Source: Bradyrhizobium sp. SK17 (lineage in GTDB: Bacteria > Pseudomonadota > Alphaproteobacteria > Rhizobiales > Xanthobacteraceae). From it: DNA of 64,000 nt. Each line of letters starts with the position of its first letter. Position 1 is the first letter of the stretch. The position numbers were made by a program, and so were the translations under genes. The notes beneath the pieces are model-generated. The model made no database searches, was not told where the DNA came from, and saw only the letters and a list, made by a program, of their open reading frames with translations. Below, piece by piece: positions 37,127-46,419 of this stretch. The DNA lies in assembly GCF_002831585.1 (NCBI RefSeq), contig NZ_CP025113.1, positions 248,001 to 312,000 of the forward strand, in the 5' to 3' direction.

Positions 37127-37888
37127 CTAGTACCCCGCCGAACCCGGCACGCCGCCGAACAGTTTCTCCTGCTCGGCGCGGCCGGCGTCGACGATGCGGG
37201 TGGTGGCGGTCTCGATGGACTCGCGCAGCCTGTTCATGAACTCGTCGCGCGGCAATCCCGGCGGCAGCGGATCGAGGAATTCGACCACCAGCGTGCCAGG
37301 ATAGCGCATGAAGGTGCGGCGCGGCCAGAACAGCCCGGAATTGAGCGCGATCGGCAGGCATGGCACGGCGCTCTCGGCATAGATCTGGGCGACGCCGGCC
37401 TTGTAGTTCGGCACCGCGCCGGGCGCGGTGCGGGTGCCCTCCGGAAAGATCACGAGCTGACGGCCGCGCTTCACCTCGGCCGCCGCCGCCTTCAGCGTCT
37501 TGATCAGCGAGCGCGGGCCGCCGCCGCGCTCGACCGAGATCATGCCGACCTTTTTCAGGTACCAGCCGAACACCGGGATCATCATCAGCTCGCGCTTGAG
37601 GATGAACAGCGGATACTCGAAGAAGCGCACCAGCGCGAACGTCTCCCAGAACGACTGATGCTTCGAGGCGACCACCAAGGGTCCGGCCGGAATCTTCTCG
37701 ACACCGCGGAACTCGATCCTGATGTTGCAGATCACGCGCATCAGGAACAGGCTGGTATTGGCCCATACGGCCTCGAGCGCCATCAGCGCGCCACGCGGCA
37801 ACAGCAGCGCCGGCAGCGCGACGATGCACAGCACCACCAGCACCAGATAGAACAGCACGTTGAAGATCAGCGAACGCAGGAAGATCAT
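37127..37888 (-). CDS. plsC: 1-acyl-sn-glycerol-3-phosphate acyltransferase
   Basis: 253 aa from ATG 37888. Two N-terminal hydrophobic stretches, acyltransferase motif I as H77-X4-E82 (KHQSFWET; Asp is more usual than Glu at the second position), and motif III FPEGTRT. Makes phosphatidic acid from lysophosphatidic acid at the inner membrane. It lies 52 bases downstream of the YdcF-like gene, at the end of a likely ftsE-ftsX-ydcF-plsC minus-strand cluster. Confidence 0.92.
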   Translation of the reverse strand: MIFLRSLIFNVLFYLVLVVLCIVALPALLLPRGALMALEAVWANTSLFLMRVICNIRIEFRGVEKIPAGPLVVASKHQSFWETFALVRFFEYPLFILKRELMMIPVFGWYLKKVGMISVERGGGPRSLIKTLKAAAAEVKRGRQLVIFPEGTRTAPGAVPNYKAGVAQIYAESAVPCLPIALNSGLFWPRRTFMRYPGTLVVEFLDPLPPGLPRDEFMNRLRESIETATTRIVDAGRAEQEKLFGGVPGSAGY

Positions 37889-37940
37889 TGCAACCCTTGT
37901 TTGAGCAGCCGCTTGGCCGTTTCCCGGATCATGCGCGGTC

Positions 37941-38650
37941 CTAGTTCGCCTGCGCCGTCGCCGGGCGGCGTGGCACAGCACTCGGCTCGGCGATATCGGA
38001 GGTGAGATCGAGGCCGATATCGGCCAGCCGGACCCGGAGCTCGGCCGCGACATATTTGGCGTATTCCGATAGCAAGAGACGGAAGGTTCCGCCACTCGTC
38101 CACCATGGCTCATCGCGCCATTTGTCGCCGACCACCGCGAACGGGATCAGCGTGATGTCCGGCATCGCATGCGACAGTTCCACGATCGCGCGCGGCATGT
38201 GGTAGTTCGAGGTCACCACGATCAACGACTTGAAGCCGCGCTCACGCGCCCAGCGCCGCGTCTCCGCCGCATTGCTGCGGGTGTTGACCGCCGAGCGGTC
38301 GAGATCGACGCAGCAGCTCATCAGCCCCTGACTGTCCGGCACCGAGCGGGAAATGTCGCTGGCGTCGTTGGTCGGGTGCACGCCCGAGATCAGCAGCCGC
38401 TTGCCGTAGCCATGCGCCAGCAGTTCCATCGCATCCGAGACCCGCGACGACCCGCCGGTCAGCACCACGATGCCATCGGCATTGTGCGGCGGATCGGTCT
38501 CGACGCCGCGCAATTGCGACAGGAAGCCGATGAAGCCGACCGCCGCGGCGACGAAGACGAGCGCCAGCGGCGCGACGATGACGGCGCGCAGCCAGCCGCG
38601 CGGCGCGCGGCACGGCCATTCGGCGACGTTTCGTCGGGCTGCAAGCTCAT
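37941..38650 (-). pseudogene. YdcF-like (DUF218) membrane protein with N-terminal frameshift
   Basis: The DUF218 domain (ADGIVVLTGGSSRV, SGVHPTND, TSNYHMPRA) is intact in the frame ending at 37941. In that frame a hydrophobic helix, AVIVAPLALVFVAAAVGFIG, lies just upstream, but no start codon precedes it. ATG 38650 (MSLQPDETSP) lies one frame off; restoring one base near 38580-38595 joins the two into a normal protein of about 236 aa. Otherwise only a TTG at 38513 could start it, without the anchor. The family is linked to envelope polysaccharide metabolism. Confidence 0.78.
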
Positions 38651-38682
38651 GTGATGCTGATATCCTTCCCCGGGGGATTTTA

Positions 38683-38716
38683 GAGCATGGCGTGGAAAAG
38701 TGGAAACCGGTTTTGC
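38683..38716. repeat. Dispersed GAGCATG...GGAAACCGGTTTT repeat (partial copy)
   Basis: GAGCATGGCGTGGAAAAG followed by TGGAAACCGGTTTT. It is one arm of the palindromic repeat seen complete at 47701-47751; further copies are at 55569-55600 and 61701-61748. Lies between ftsX and the YdcF-like gene. Confidence 0.7.
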
Positions 38717-38809
38717 CTCGGCCGGGGCGGCGGCCATGCGCACGAAATCACACCCTCACGGCGCAACGCGATCACGATACTGCCACCATGATTGCGCTGT
38801 CGCGGCCCG

Positions 38810-39781
38810 TCAGTCGATGTCGTCGAGCGTCGCGAACAGGGTGCGCCGCGACGCCCATGCGGTGATCGCCGCGATCAGCACCGCCTGCATCGCCAGCACC
38901 AGATAGCCGGAGGGACGTAGCGAGAAGGTGCCGAGCAGGGCCGCGAACTGGTCGCCCACCGGCGTGCCGGAGAACCAGTTGGCGATCGATTCCGAGAAGC
39001 CGAAGGCCAGCATCGCCGCACCGCCGCCGATCAGCCCGCCCTCGAGGCCGAGCCTGAGGAAATGCCGCAGGAAGCGGTTGGCGATGAAGCTGTCGCCGGC
39101 GCCGACGAAATGCAGCACCTCGACGATCGGACGGTTGGCGGCCATCGCGCCGCGGGTCGCGAACGACACCGAGATGATGGTGGCGATGATCACCAGGATC
39201 AGGATGCCGATGCCGGCGAACACCGTGGCGCCGGTCATCGAGCGCATGCGCTCGATCCAGGCGCGGTGATCGTCGACGCTCGCGGTCGGCGCCGCCTGCG
39301 TCAGGCGGGCGCGCAGCGCAGCGAGATCGAGCGTACTGCCCGGCTGCACCCGCGCCACGATGACACGCGGCACCGGCAGGTCGTCGATCGAGAGCCCGCT
39401 GCCGAGCCACGGCTCCAGCAGCTTGGCGGACTCCTCCTTGCTGAACGGACGGACCTCGAGGATGCCGGACTGCGCCCGTATCGCGTCGACCGCGGCCTGC
39501 GCGTCGCGGTCGAGGTCGCGGCCGGGTGACGGGCGCACCTGGATGGTGATCTCGCTCGCCACCTCGGACTGCCATTCGGCGGCCGAGGCGCTGACCAGCA
39601 GCACGGTGCCGGTGGTCAGCGAGGCAAGGAAGGTCATGATCGCGACCACCGCGACCAGCGCGCGGCCCGAGATCGAGGCGCGCGGCACGATCGGCGACAT
39701 GTTGCGCGCGGTGGCCGGGACCTGCGGACGCTCGCGCCCGAGATCGACCAACGACACCTTCTCGTCGCCGCTCCTACTCAT
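38810..39781 (-). CDS. ftsX: Cell-division ABC transporter permease FtsX
   Basis: 323 aa. A cytoplasmic N-terminus, helix 1 (about 41-63), a periplasmic loop of about 100 residues, then three C-terminal helices: the FtsX topology. With FtsE it transmits cytoplasmic ATPase cycles to periplasmic cell-wall hydrolases at the septum. Its start overlaps the ftsE stop by 8 bases. Confidence 0.93.
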   Translation of the reverse strand: MSRSGDEKVSLVDLGRERPQVPATARNMSPIVPRASISGRALVAVVAIMTFLASLTTGTVLLVSASAAEWQSEVASEITIQVRPSPGRDLDRDAQAAVDAIRAQSGILEVRPFSKEESAKLLEPWLGSGLSIDDLPVPRVIVARVQPGSTLDLAALRARLTQAAPTASVDDHRAWIERMRSMTGATVFAGIGILILVIIATIISVSFATRGAMAANRPIVEVLHFVGAGDSFIANRFLRHFLRLGLEGGLIGGGAAMLAFGFSESIANWFSGTPVGDQFAALLGTFSLRPSGYLVLAMQAVLIAAITAWASRRTLFATLDDID

Positions 39782-40433
39782 AGATGTGCAGCCGTCCCTG
39801 ATGCAGCACCAGCCGCCGCGCCTCGTATTGATCCATCAGCGTGATGTCGTGGGTCGCGATGATGACCGCGGTGCCGGATTTGTTCAGCTCGATGAACAGC
39901 CGCAGCAGGCGGCGCCCGAGCGTCGGATCGACGCTGCCGGTCGGCTCGTCGGCGAGCAGCAACTGCGGCCGCGAGATCACCGCGCGCGCGATCGCGGCGC
40001 GCTGTTTCTCGCCACCCGACAGGATCGGCGGCAGCGCATCCATGCGCTCGCCGAGGCCGACCCATTTCAGCAGGTCGATCACCTCGCGGCGATAGGTCGA
40101 TTCCTCGCGGCCCATCACCCGGAACGGCAGCGCGACGTTCTCATAGGTCGTCATGTGGTCGAGCAGGCGGAAATCCTGCAGCACGATGCCGATGCGCTTG
40201 CGCAGGTCGGCGACCTGGTCCTTGTTGAGCAGGGAGACATCCTTGCCGAACAGATTGACCAGCCCGCGGGTCGGCCGCAGCGACAGGAACAACAATCGCA
40301 GCAGCGAGGTCTTTCCGGCGCCGGACGGCCCGGTGAGGAACTGGAACGAATGCGCCGGGATCATGAAGGACAGGTCGCGCAAAATCTCCGGGCCGAGCCC
40401 GTAGCGCAGACCGACATTTTCGAACCGAACCAA
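39774..40433 (-). CDS. ftsE: Cell-division ATP-binding protein FtsE
   Basis: 219 aa from a TTG start at 40433, which matches FtsE family length and has GGAG 8 bases upstream; the frame is open to 40529 but those residues are not FtsE-like. Walker A GPSGAGKTS, Q-loop VLQDFRLL, signature LSGGEKQRAAIARA and Walker B LLLADEPTGSVD are all present. The product is a soluble ATPase bound to FtsX. Confidence 0.93.
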   Translation of the reverse strand: MVRFENVGLRYGLGPEILRDLSFMIPAHSFQFLTGPSGAGKTSLLRLLFLSLRPTRGLVNLFGKDVSLLNKDQVADLRKRIGIVLQDFRLLDHMTTYENVALPFRVMGREESTYRREVIDLLKWVGLGERMDALPPILSGGEKQRAAIARAVISRPQLLLADEPTGSVDPTLGRRLLRLFIELNKSGTAVIIATHDITLMDQYEARRLVLHQGRLHIYE

Positions 40434-40609
40434 TGCGCTAGCTCCGTTCGACAGGGCCGATAGCCCGATACCCCGCACGCCACCCGAAACCTGCGGCCCG
40501 GGCACTGGCCGATCGGCCGCGAACCGCACAGAAAGGTTGTGCGTCGGTTATGGTTTCCGATTCGTTAACGGTCGCTAAGTAGCATCCGGGCATACGGAGA
40601 TTCGGCTCC

Positions 40610-41476
40610 ATGCATATCGTTTGCCCGCATTGTACAACATCCTACGCCATCAATCCGGCCACGCTGGGCGCAGCCGGGCGCACCGTCCGCTGTTCCCGCT
40701 GCCGCGAGGTCTGGCTGGCCCGGCCGGAAGACGCGATGGAGACCGTCGCCCCCACCCTGGCCTACCAGCCCGCGGGCTCCGATCTCGCCGCCGAATGGGA
40801 GGCGATGGGTCGGGAGGACGTTAACGAGACCCCGGTGGTCGACAGCCCCTCGATTTCGGCTGATTTGCCCTCCGACGGGCACCATGAGGCTGAATGGCCT
40901 GTCGTGGCCGAGGCGGACGCCGCCGTCCATGCCGACGCCGAAGAGACGGCCGGGACCAGGCGCCGCTTCCGCCTGCCCCGGCTTCCCCGCCTGTTCCGCC
41001 TGCCGGCCCTGCCGCGGATTCCCTTCATGCCGGTGATCGGCGCCCTGCCGACCACCTGCGGCGCCATGGGCGCGCTGATCATCGCGCTGTTCGTCTGGCG
41101 CAACGACGTGGTGCGCCTGCTGCCGCAAACGGCGCTGTTCTACAAGATGGTCGGGCTCGACGTGAATCTGCGCGGCCTCGCCTTCAAGGACCTCAAGATC
41201 ACCAACGAGACCGTGGACGGCAAGCCGGTGCTGGTGATCGAGGGCATGATCGTCGGCCAGACCAGGAAGCCGGTCGAATTGCCGCGGCTGCGCTTCTCGG
41301 TGCGCGACGCGCAGGGTGCCGAAATCTACGCCTGGAACGCGGTGCTGGAGCAGCCGGTGCTCAATCCCGGCGAGCGCGCCTTCTTCAAGTCGCGGCTCGC
41401 CTCACCGCCGCCCGAAGGCCGCAATATCGACGTACGCTTCTTCAACAAGCACGACCTCGCCGGCGGCCGCGCCTGA
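40610..41476 (+). CDS. MJ0042-type zinc-ribbon and DUF3426-like membrane protein
   Basis: 288 aa. The N-terminal ribbon ligands are C5, C8, C28 and C31 (CPHC and CSRC). An acidic linker follows, then one transmembrane helix (about 145-165) and a C-terminal beta domain (about 185-285, VIEGMIVGQTRKPVELPRL) typical of zinc-ribbon proteins of alphaproteobacteria. Function unknown. Divergent from ftsE; 38 bases upstream of cpdR on the same strand, probably cotranscribed. Confidence 0.88.
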   Translation: MHIVCPHCTTSYAINPATLGAAGRTVRCSRCREVWLARPEDAMETVAPTLAYQPAGSDLAAEWEAMGREDVNETPVVDSPSISADLPSDGHHEAEWPVVAEADAAVHADAEETAGTRRRFRLPRLPRLFRLPALPRIPFMPVIGALPTTCGAMGALIIALFVWRNDVVRLLPQTALFYKMVGLDVNLRGLAFKDLKITNETVDGKPVLVIEGMIVGQTRKPVELPRLRFSVRDAQGAEIYAWNAVLEQPVLNPGERAFFKSRLASPPPEGRNIDVRFFNKHDLAGGRA

Positions 41477-41514
41477 GGCTGCCGACCAATCCTTTCGGGA
41501 CCTGACCCATCACC

Positions 41515-41892
41515 ATGACGCGTGTTCTGATCGCCGACGATGAAGACTCGATGCGCTCGCTGGTGGCGCGTGCCATTGCGATGGACGGCCATGAGACCGT
41601 GACCGCGCAGGACGGCGCGGAGGCGCTGGAACTGCTGACCCGCGACGAAGGCGCGTTCGACCTGCTGCTCACCGACATCCAGATGCCCATCATGGACGGC
41701 ATCGCGCTGGCGCTGACCGCGGCGCGCGACTTCCCGGAACTGAAGATCCTGCTGATGACCGGCTTCGCCCATCAGCGCGAGCGCGCGTCGGGCCTCAGTG
41801 CCATCGTGCATGACGTGGTGACGAAACCGTTCTCGGTGGCCGATATCCGCACCGCGGTGGCAGATGCGCTGGCGGCGAGGAAAGCCAGCTAG
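41515..41892 (+). CDS. cpdR: Single-domain response regulator CpdR
   Basis: 125 aa, receiver only. Acidic pocket DDED (residues 8-11), phospho-acceptor D54 (LLTDIQMPIMDG) and the CpdR-specific stretches MDGIALAL, GFAHQRERA and IVHDVVTKPF. In Caulobacter and rhizobia unphosphorylated CpdR primes ClpXP to degrade cell-cycle substrates. ATG 41515 fits family length. Confidence 0.93.
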   Translation: MTRVLIADDEDSMRSLVARAIAMDGHETVTAQDGAEALELLTRDEGAFDLLLTDIQMPIMDGIALALTAARDFPELKILLMTGFAHQRERASGLSAIVHDVVTKPFSVADIRTAVADALAARKAS

Positions 41893-41930
41893 GCGGTCAT
41901 TGCGGAGCGAAGCAGCAGCCTCGCGCACGC

Positions 41931-42037
41931 CTCGTCATGCCCCGCGAAAGCGGGGCATCCAGTGCGCCGCGGCTTCTCGATTCAAGCACTGACGTCTCTG
42001 GAATACTGGATCGCCCGGTCGAGCCGGGCGATGACAG
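41931..42037. repeat. Paired palindromic intergenic repeat (GTCAT...ATCCA type)
   Basis: Left hairpin ATGCCCCGC-GAAA-GCGGGGCAT (41937-41958) and right hairpin ATCGCCCGG-N5-CCGGGCGAT (42010-42032), with CATCCAGT and ACTGGATC facing inward. It fills the space between convergent cpdR and the TIGR02302 gene and can act as a bidirectional terminator. Same design as 4217-4320. Confidence 0.78.
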
Positions 42038-42054
42038 CAGAGATGATGGCCGGC

Positions 42055-44673
42055 TCAATAATCCTTCAACAGCCGCTCGATGTAGTCGAGCTCGATCTGC
42101 GGCCGTGACGGATCGGCGAGGCGGCGGCGCAGTTCTTCGAGGATGCGGCGGACGCGCTGGACGTCGATCTCGCCGGGGATCTTCACCGTGTAGTCGTCGC
42201 CGAACTCGCGGCCGTGCAGCGGACGGCCGAGCGGATCGGTCTGGTTGCCGCCGCTCTGCTGGCGGCCGGCGCGATTGCCTTGGCCGTCGCCCTGCTGGTC
42301 GCCATCGCCCTGCTGCATCGCTTCGGCGAGGCTTTGCGCGCCCTTGCGCAGCGCATCGAGCGCGCGCCCTTGCGAATCCACGGCGCCGTCGGCATTGCCC
42401 TCGCCGAGCCTGCCGGACGCATCGCCCATCGCGGAATCGGCCTGATCGAGCCCGTCGCCGTCGTCGCCCTGTTCACCCTGGTCGCCGCCTTGCTCGCCCT
42501 GCTGGGCCTGATCGCCTTGCTGACCTTTTTGGCCCTTCTGGCCGCGCTGCTCCGGACCCATGCCGCGCTTGGCGAGTTCCTCCTGCAACTTCTTCAACCG
42601 GTCGCGCAGCGCCTGCTGATCCTGCTGCAGGTCGCCCATCGGTTGGTCGCCCTGCTTGCCGCGCATCCGGTCGCGACGGGAATCCTGGCCCTGCTTGAAG
42701 GTCTTGTCACGCAATTGCTGCTGCTTGCGGATCATGTCGCCGAGCTCGTTGAGCGACTGCTGCATGCCGTCGTCGCCCTGTCCGGGCTGCGCCATCTGCA
42801 GATTTTCCAGCATCTGCTGCATCTGCTCGAGCAGCTGCCGCGCAGATTCCTTGTCGCCGGAGCGCGACATCCGCTCCATGCGATCAAGCATGTTCTTGAG
42901 GTCCTGCTGGCTCAAGACCTTGGCGTTGGGATCGAGCGGGCGGGCGAGCTGCTGGGGATTGTTGCGGTATTGCTCGGCAAGCTGGCGCAGGAAATTGTCG
43001 AGCGCCGCGCGCAGATTGTCGGTGAGCTTCTTGATCTCCTCGTCGCTGGCGCCGCGCTCCAGCGCCTGCTTGAGCGCGTCCTGCGCCGCGCGCAGCGCCT
43101 TGTCGACATCGCTGATGTTGCCGTCCTCGATGGTGACGGCGAGCGCCCACAGGCTGGCAACCACCTCGCGCAGCTGGTCGTCGGTGCGAGCCGCTTCGAG
43201 CTGGCGGGCCACGGAGTGCAGGCCGAGATAATAGCCGGTCTCCGGCGTGAACATTTCCGGCGCGATCATCAACGCATCGAGCGCGGCATAGACCTGGCCG
43301 TTCTGGTTGGCGTCGAGCGCCAGGATGCGGCGCTGCTCGATCAGCGCGCGCGCCAGGGGCTTGGTGAACAGTCGCTCGGGCAGGCGCATGTTGAAGGGTT
43401 CGCTCTTGCCCTCATTGCCGGCCTCGTCCTTGGCCGTCAGCGTCAGCGTCACGTCGGCGCCGGCATAGGGGTCCTCGCTGAGGTCCTTCACGGTCTGGCC
43501 GACGCCGTTGCGGGTGCGCGCGTTCGGCAGCACCAGCGCGAATTGCGGCGCCTCGAACAACGGCCGCGGCTGCGCGGGCTTGCCGTCGGCATCCTTGCCC
43601 GCATCGGCAGGCCGCGCCACGAATTGGGCGCGGGCTTCGCTGACGCCGTAATCGTCCTCGAGCTTGTAAGACAGCTGCAAGGCGCCGCGCGCCTGCCGCT
43701 CCGGATCCTTGGCGAGCGCGATCGACGGCGCACGGTCCGGCGTCGCGGTGAATTTCCACTGCGGCTGGCCGGCCGGTGCGCGGACATGCGCGGTGCCGTC
43801 GGCGGTGATCTTGAAATGGCGCTCGTTGGTGCCCTTCGGCGCCTGCCCGTCGGGCGCGACCTCGGTGACGCCGCCACCGACGACGACGTCGATAGTGCCG
43901 CCGCTGGAGCGCACCAGCAGCGTGCTGCCGGAGGGAACCGCGAGCGGGGTGTTGTCGGCGGCGCTGGCGTCCTTGTTGGCGTTGGACAGGATGATCGGCG
44001 GCTTGCCGGTGTAGTTCGGCGGCGTCACCCAGGCATCGACCCTGACATTGGCCGGCGCCATGATGCCGTTCCAGTCGAACGCCGAGGCCACCCGCAGGCC
44101 GCGTTCGTCGCCGGCGGCGACATAGGTCGCGACCAGCATCACGATGACCAGCGCGCGCAGCGCCCAGGGATCGTGCAGCGAGACACGCGGCCGCGGCAGA
44201 CCGGCGCTGATCCGCTTGAGCGAGGCCAATGTGCGCTCGCGCTGCGCCTGCCATAGCGCCAGCGCGAACGGATCCTTGTTGGTGAGCGTGTCGGAGAGCG
44301 TGGTCGCGGGACGGTGCGGGATGCCGGCGCCGCGGTCGAGCCGGCTCAGCCCTTCCTCGCGGCTCGGCCAGCGGAAGTGCACCAGCGGCAGCAGCGCCGC
44401 GAGCCCGGCAAGGCCGAACAACCCAGCACCGGCCACGCGTGCGACAAACGGCAGCACGAGCCACAGCCCCGCCCAGGACGCGACCAGGAACAGTCCTACG
44501 ACCGTCAGGAACCGCGCCAGATGCGGCCAGGCCCGTTCCCACGCAATCGCGAATTTTGCCCGCTGCAGAGCCTCGTTGAGCTTCTGTTGCGTCAGCTTCA
44601 GCCGCGCAGCCGCATCGCTGTCGCGCGCGGCGCTTGACGGGGTGTCAGACGGGTCGATGTTGGCTCCGCTCAA
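42055..44673 (-). CDS. TIGR02302 family (DUF4175) membrane protein
   Basis: 872 aa. Two N-terminal helices (about 50-100), a third near 155-175, then large extracytoplasmic beta-rich regions, an alpha-helical stretch and a long Gln/Gly/Asp-rich low-complexity section (about 660-800, repeated QGDQ and QKGQ), closing with a conserved end (EIDVQRVRRILEELRRRL). The family is restricted to alphaproteobacteria and uncharacterised. A start at 44673 gives family length. Confidence 0.9.
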   Translation of the reverse strand: MSGANIDPSDTPSSAARDSDAAARLKLTQQKLNEALQRAKFAIAWERAWPHLARFLTVVGLFLVASWAGLWLVLPFVARVAGAGLFGLAGLAALLPLVHFRWPSREEGLSRLDRGAGIPHRPATTLSDTLTNKDPFALALWQAQRERTLASLKRISAGLPRPRVSLHDPWALRALVIVMLVATYVAAGDERGLRVASAFDWNGIMAPANVRVDAWVTPPNYTGKPPIILSNANKDASAADNTPLAVPSGSTLLVRSSGGTIDVVVGGGVTEVAPDGQAPKGTNERHFKITADGTAHVRAPAGQPQWKFTATPDRAPSIALAKDPERQARGALQLSYKLEDDYGVSEARAQFVARPADAGKDADGKPAQPRPLFEAPQFALVLPNARTRNGVGQTVKDLSEDPYAGADVTLTLTAKDEAGNEGKSEPFNMRLPERLFTKPLARALIEQRRILALDANQNGQVYAALDALMIAPEMFTPETGYYLGLHSVARQLEAARTDDQLREVVASLWALAVTIEDGNISDVDKALRAAQDALKQALERGASDEEIKKLTDNLRAALDNFLRQLAEQYRNNPQQLARPLDPNAKVLSQQDLKNMLDRMERMSRSGDKESARQLLEQMQQMLENLQMAQPGQGDDGMQQSLNELGDMIRKQQQLRDKTFKQGQDSRRDRMRGKQGDQPMGDLQQDQQALRDRLKKLQEELAKRGMGPEQRGQKGQKGQQGDQAQQGEQGGDQGEQGDDGDGLDQADSAMGDASGRLGEGNADGAVDSQGRALDALRKGAQSLAEAMQQGDGDQQGDGQGNRAGRQQSGGNQTDPLGRPLHGREFGDDYTVKIPGEIDVQRVRRILEELRRRLADPSRPQIELDYIERLLKDY

Positions 44674-44844
44674 TAAAATCTCCGGGGTAGCCGGCAGGTC
44701 AGCCTAGCACAGCGGCGGCTTTGAGGCACCCGTTCCGGGACGTAACCCACACCGGGAAATACGCATAACACGAAGGCGTGACTGCGGCGGTTCGACCCCG
44801 TAACGTCCCGGCCGAACCAACGCCTTAACGCATGAGGAAACGAC

Positions 44845-45228
44845 ATGGACCAGAAGACGCACGACAAGGGGCTCGAAATCCGCAAGGCGGTGCTCGGCGA
44901 GGCCTATGTCAACAATGCGCTGAAGAACTCGGACAGCTTCAACAAGCCGTTCCAGGAACTCGTCACCGAATATTGCTGGGGCGCGGTCTGGGGCCGCGAG
45001 GAGTTGCCGCGCAAGACCCGCAGCATGCTCAACCTCGCCATGATCTCGATCCTGAACCGTCCGCACGAGTTGAAGGCGCATATCAAGGGCGCGCTGACCA
45101 ATGGCGTGTCACGCGACGAGATCCGCGAGATCTTCATGCAGGTCTCGATCTATGCCGGCATTCCCGCGGGCGTCGACAGCTTCCGCATCGCGCGCGAAGT
45201 GTTCGCCGAGCTCGACAACAAGGCGTGA
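44845..45228 (+). CDS. Carboxymuconolactone decarboxylase-family protein
   Basis: 127 aa, one CMD/AhpD-type domain covering the whole protein. The stretch EYCWGAVWGREELPRKTRSM near residue 43 is typical of 4-carboxymuconolactone decarboxylase (PcaC) homologues; there is no CxxC, so it is not a peroxidase-type AhpD. No other beta-ketoadipate genes are nearby, so the substrate is uncertain. The HIBADH-like gene follows on the same strand across a repeat. Confidence 0.85.
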   Translation: MDQKTHDKGLEIRKAVLGEAYVNNALKNSDSFNKPFQELVTEYCWGAVWGREELPRKTRSMLNLAMISILNRPHELKAHIKGALTNGVSRDEIREIFMQVSIYAGIPAGVDSFRIAREVFAELDNKA

Positions 45229-45247
45229 GGCGCTGCTGCCTCACCGC

Positions 45248-45369
45248 CGTCGTCCCGGCGAAGGCCGGGACCCATAACCACAGGCGTTCGTGATGAGAGA
45301 TGCTGGAGCCCCAGCGTCGCACAACAATCTAATGCGGTGGTTATGGGTCCTGGCTTTCGCCAGGACGAC
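45248..45369. repeat. Paired inverted GTCGTCCCGGCGAAGGCC repeat
   Basis: Left arm GTCGTCCCGGCGAAGGCCGG plus GACCCATAACCAC (45248-45282) and right arm GTGGTTATGGGTCCTGGC plus TTTCGCCAGGACGAC (45337-45369), inverted around about 54 bases. This is the intact form of the element interrupted by the IS at 11546-12581. Confidence 0.85.
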
Positions 45370-45418
45370 ATCGAGGGGCGCGGGGCTTCGCGCATAACGA
45401 AGAATAAGGAAACGACCC

Positions 45419-46324
45419 ATGGAAATCGGATTCATCGGCCTCGGGAAGATGGGCTTCCCGATGGCGCGCCGGCTGATCGAGGCCGGCCACAAGCTCACCG
45501 TGTTCGACACCAGCAAGGACGCACTCGGCCGGCTTGTTGCGCTTGGCGCTGCGGCCGCGACGTCGCCCAAGGATATCGCCGACCGCGTCGAGACCGTGAT
45601 GGCGAGCCTGCCCTCGTTGCAGGCCTCGCTCGAGGTCGCGACCGGTGCGGGCGGCGTGATCGAGGGCACGCGCGTCAAGCGTTTCATCGATCTGTCGACG
45701 GTCGGCTCCCAGATGGCGGTGAAGATCCACGATCTGCTGGCGAAGAAGAACATCGTGCAGATCGACAGCCCGGTCTCGGGTGGTGTCTCCGGCGCCGAGA
45801 AGGGCACGCTGGCGGTGATGGTGTCGGGCCCGCGCGCCGATTTCGAGCTGGTCAAGGGCGCGCTCGACGACATCGGCAAGGTGTTCTTCATCGGCACCAA
45901 GCCGGGCTCCGGCCAGACCATGAAGCTCGCCAACAACTTCCTCTCCGCAACCGCGATGGTTGCGACCTCGGAAGCCGTGGTGATGGGCGTGAAGTCCGGG
46001 CTCGATCCGGCCGTGATGATCGACGTCATCAATGCCGGCTCGGGGCTGAACACCGCGAGCCGCGACAAGTTTCCTCGCTCGGTCTTGCCGCGCAGCTTCG
46101 ACTTCGGCTTCGCCACCGGCTTGATGGTGAAGGACGTCCGCCTCGCGGTCGAGGAGATGCGCTCGCTCGGGCTGTCGATGGAGGTCGCCGAAGCCGTCGG
46201 CCGGCTCTGGGAGGTGATCATCCGGGAGGAAGGCGCGGAGTCGGATTTCACCGCGGCGATCAAGCCGATCGAGAAGGCTGCGGGCGTGATCGTGGGCGGA
46301 AAAGGCAGTCACGCCGCCAAATAA
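45419..46324 (+). CDS. NAD(P)-dependent 3-hydroxyisobutyrate-dehydrogenase-like oxidoreductase
   Basis: 301 aa. Rossmann motif GLGKMGFPMA (residues 6-15), substrate loop DSPVSGGVSGAEKGTLAVM near 119-137 and catalytic Lys in KLANNFLSA near 171. Family members oxidise beta-hydroxyacids (3-hydroxyisobutyrate, tartronate semialdehyde, gamma-hydroxybutyrate). The exact substrate is unresolved. Confidence 0.9.
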   Translation: MEIGFIGLGKMGFPMARRLIEAGHKLTVFDTSKDALGRLVALGAAAATSPKDIADRVETVMASLPSLQASLEVATGAGGVIEGTRVKRFIDLSTVGSQMAVKIHDLLAKKNIVQIDSPVSGGVSGAEKGTLAVMVSGPRADFELVKGALDDIGKVFFIGTKPGSGQTMKLANNFLSATAMVATSEAVVMGVKSGLDPAVMIDVINAGSGLNTASRDKFPRSVLPRSFDFGFATGLMVKDVRLAVEEMRSLGLSMEVAEAVGRLWEVIIREEGAESDFTAAIKPIEKAAGVIVGGKGSHAAK

Positions 46325-46331
46325 GCGGTGC

Positions 46332-46415
46332 GTAGGATGGGTGGAGCGCAGCGATACCCATCGATGGTTCCCGTGCGGCGAGACGATGGGTATCGCTGCG
46401 CTCCACCCATCCTAC
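46332..46415. repeat. Perfect 31-bp inverted repeat between convergent genes
   Basis: GTAGGATGGGTGGAGCGCAG continues to 46362; its exact reverse complement is at 46385-46415, around a 22-base loop. It begins 8 bases after the HIBADH-like stop and ends 5 bases before the lysA stop, so it can form a long hairpin ending transcription from both sides. Confidence 0.85.
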
Positions 46416-46419
46416 AAAA

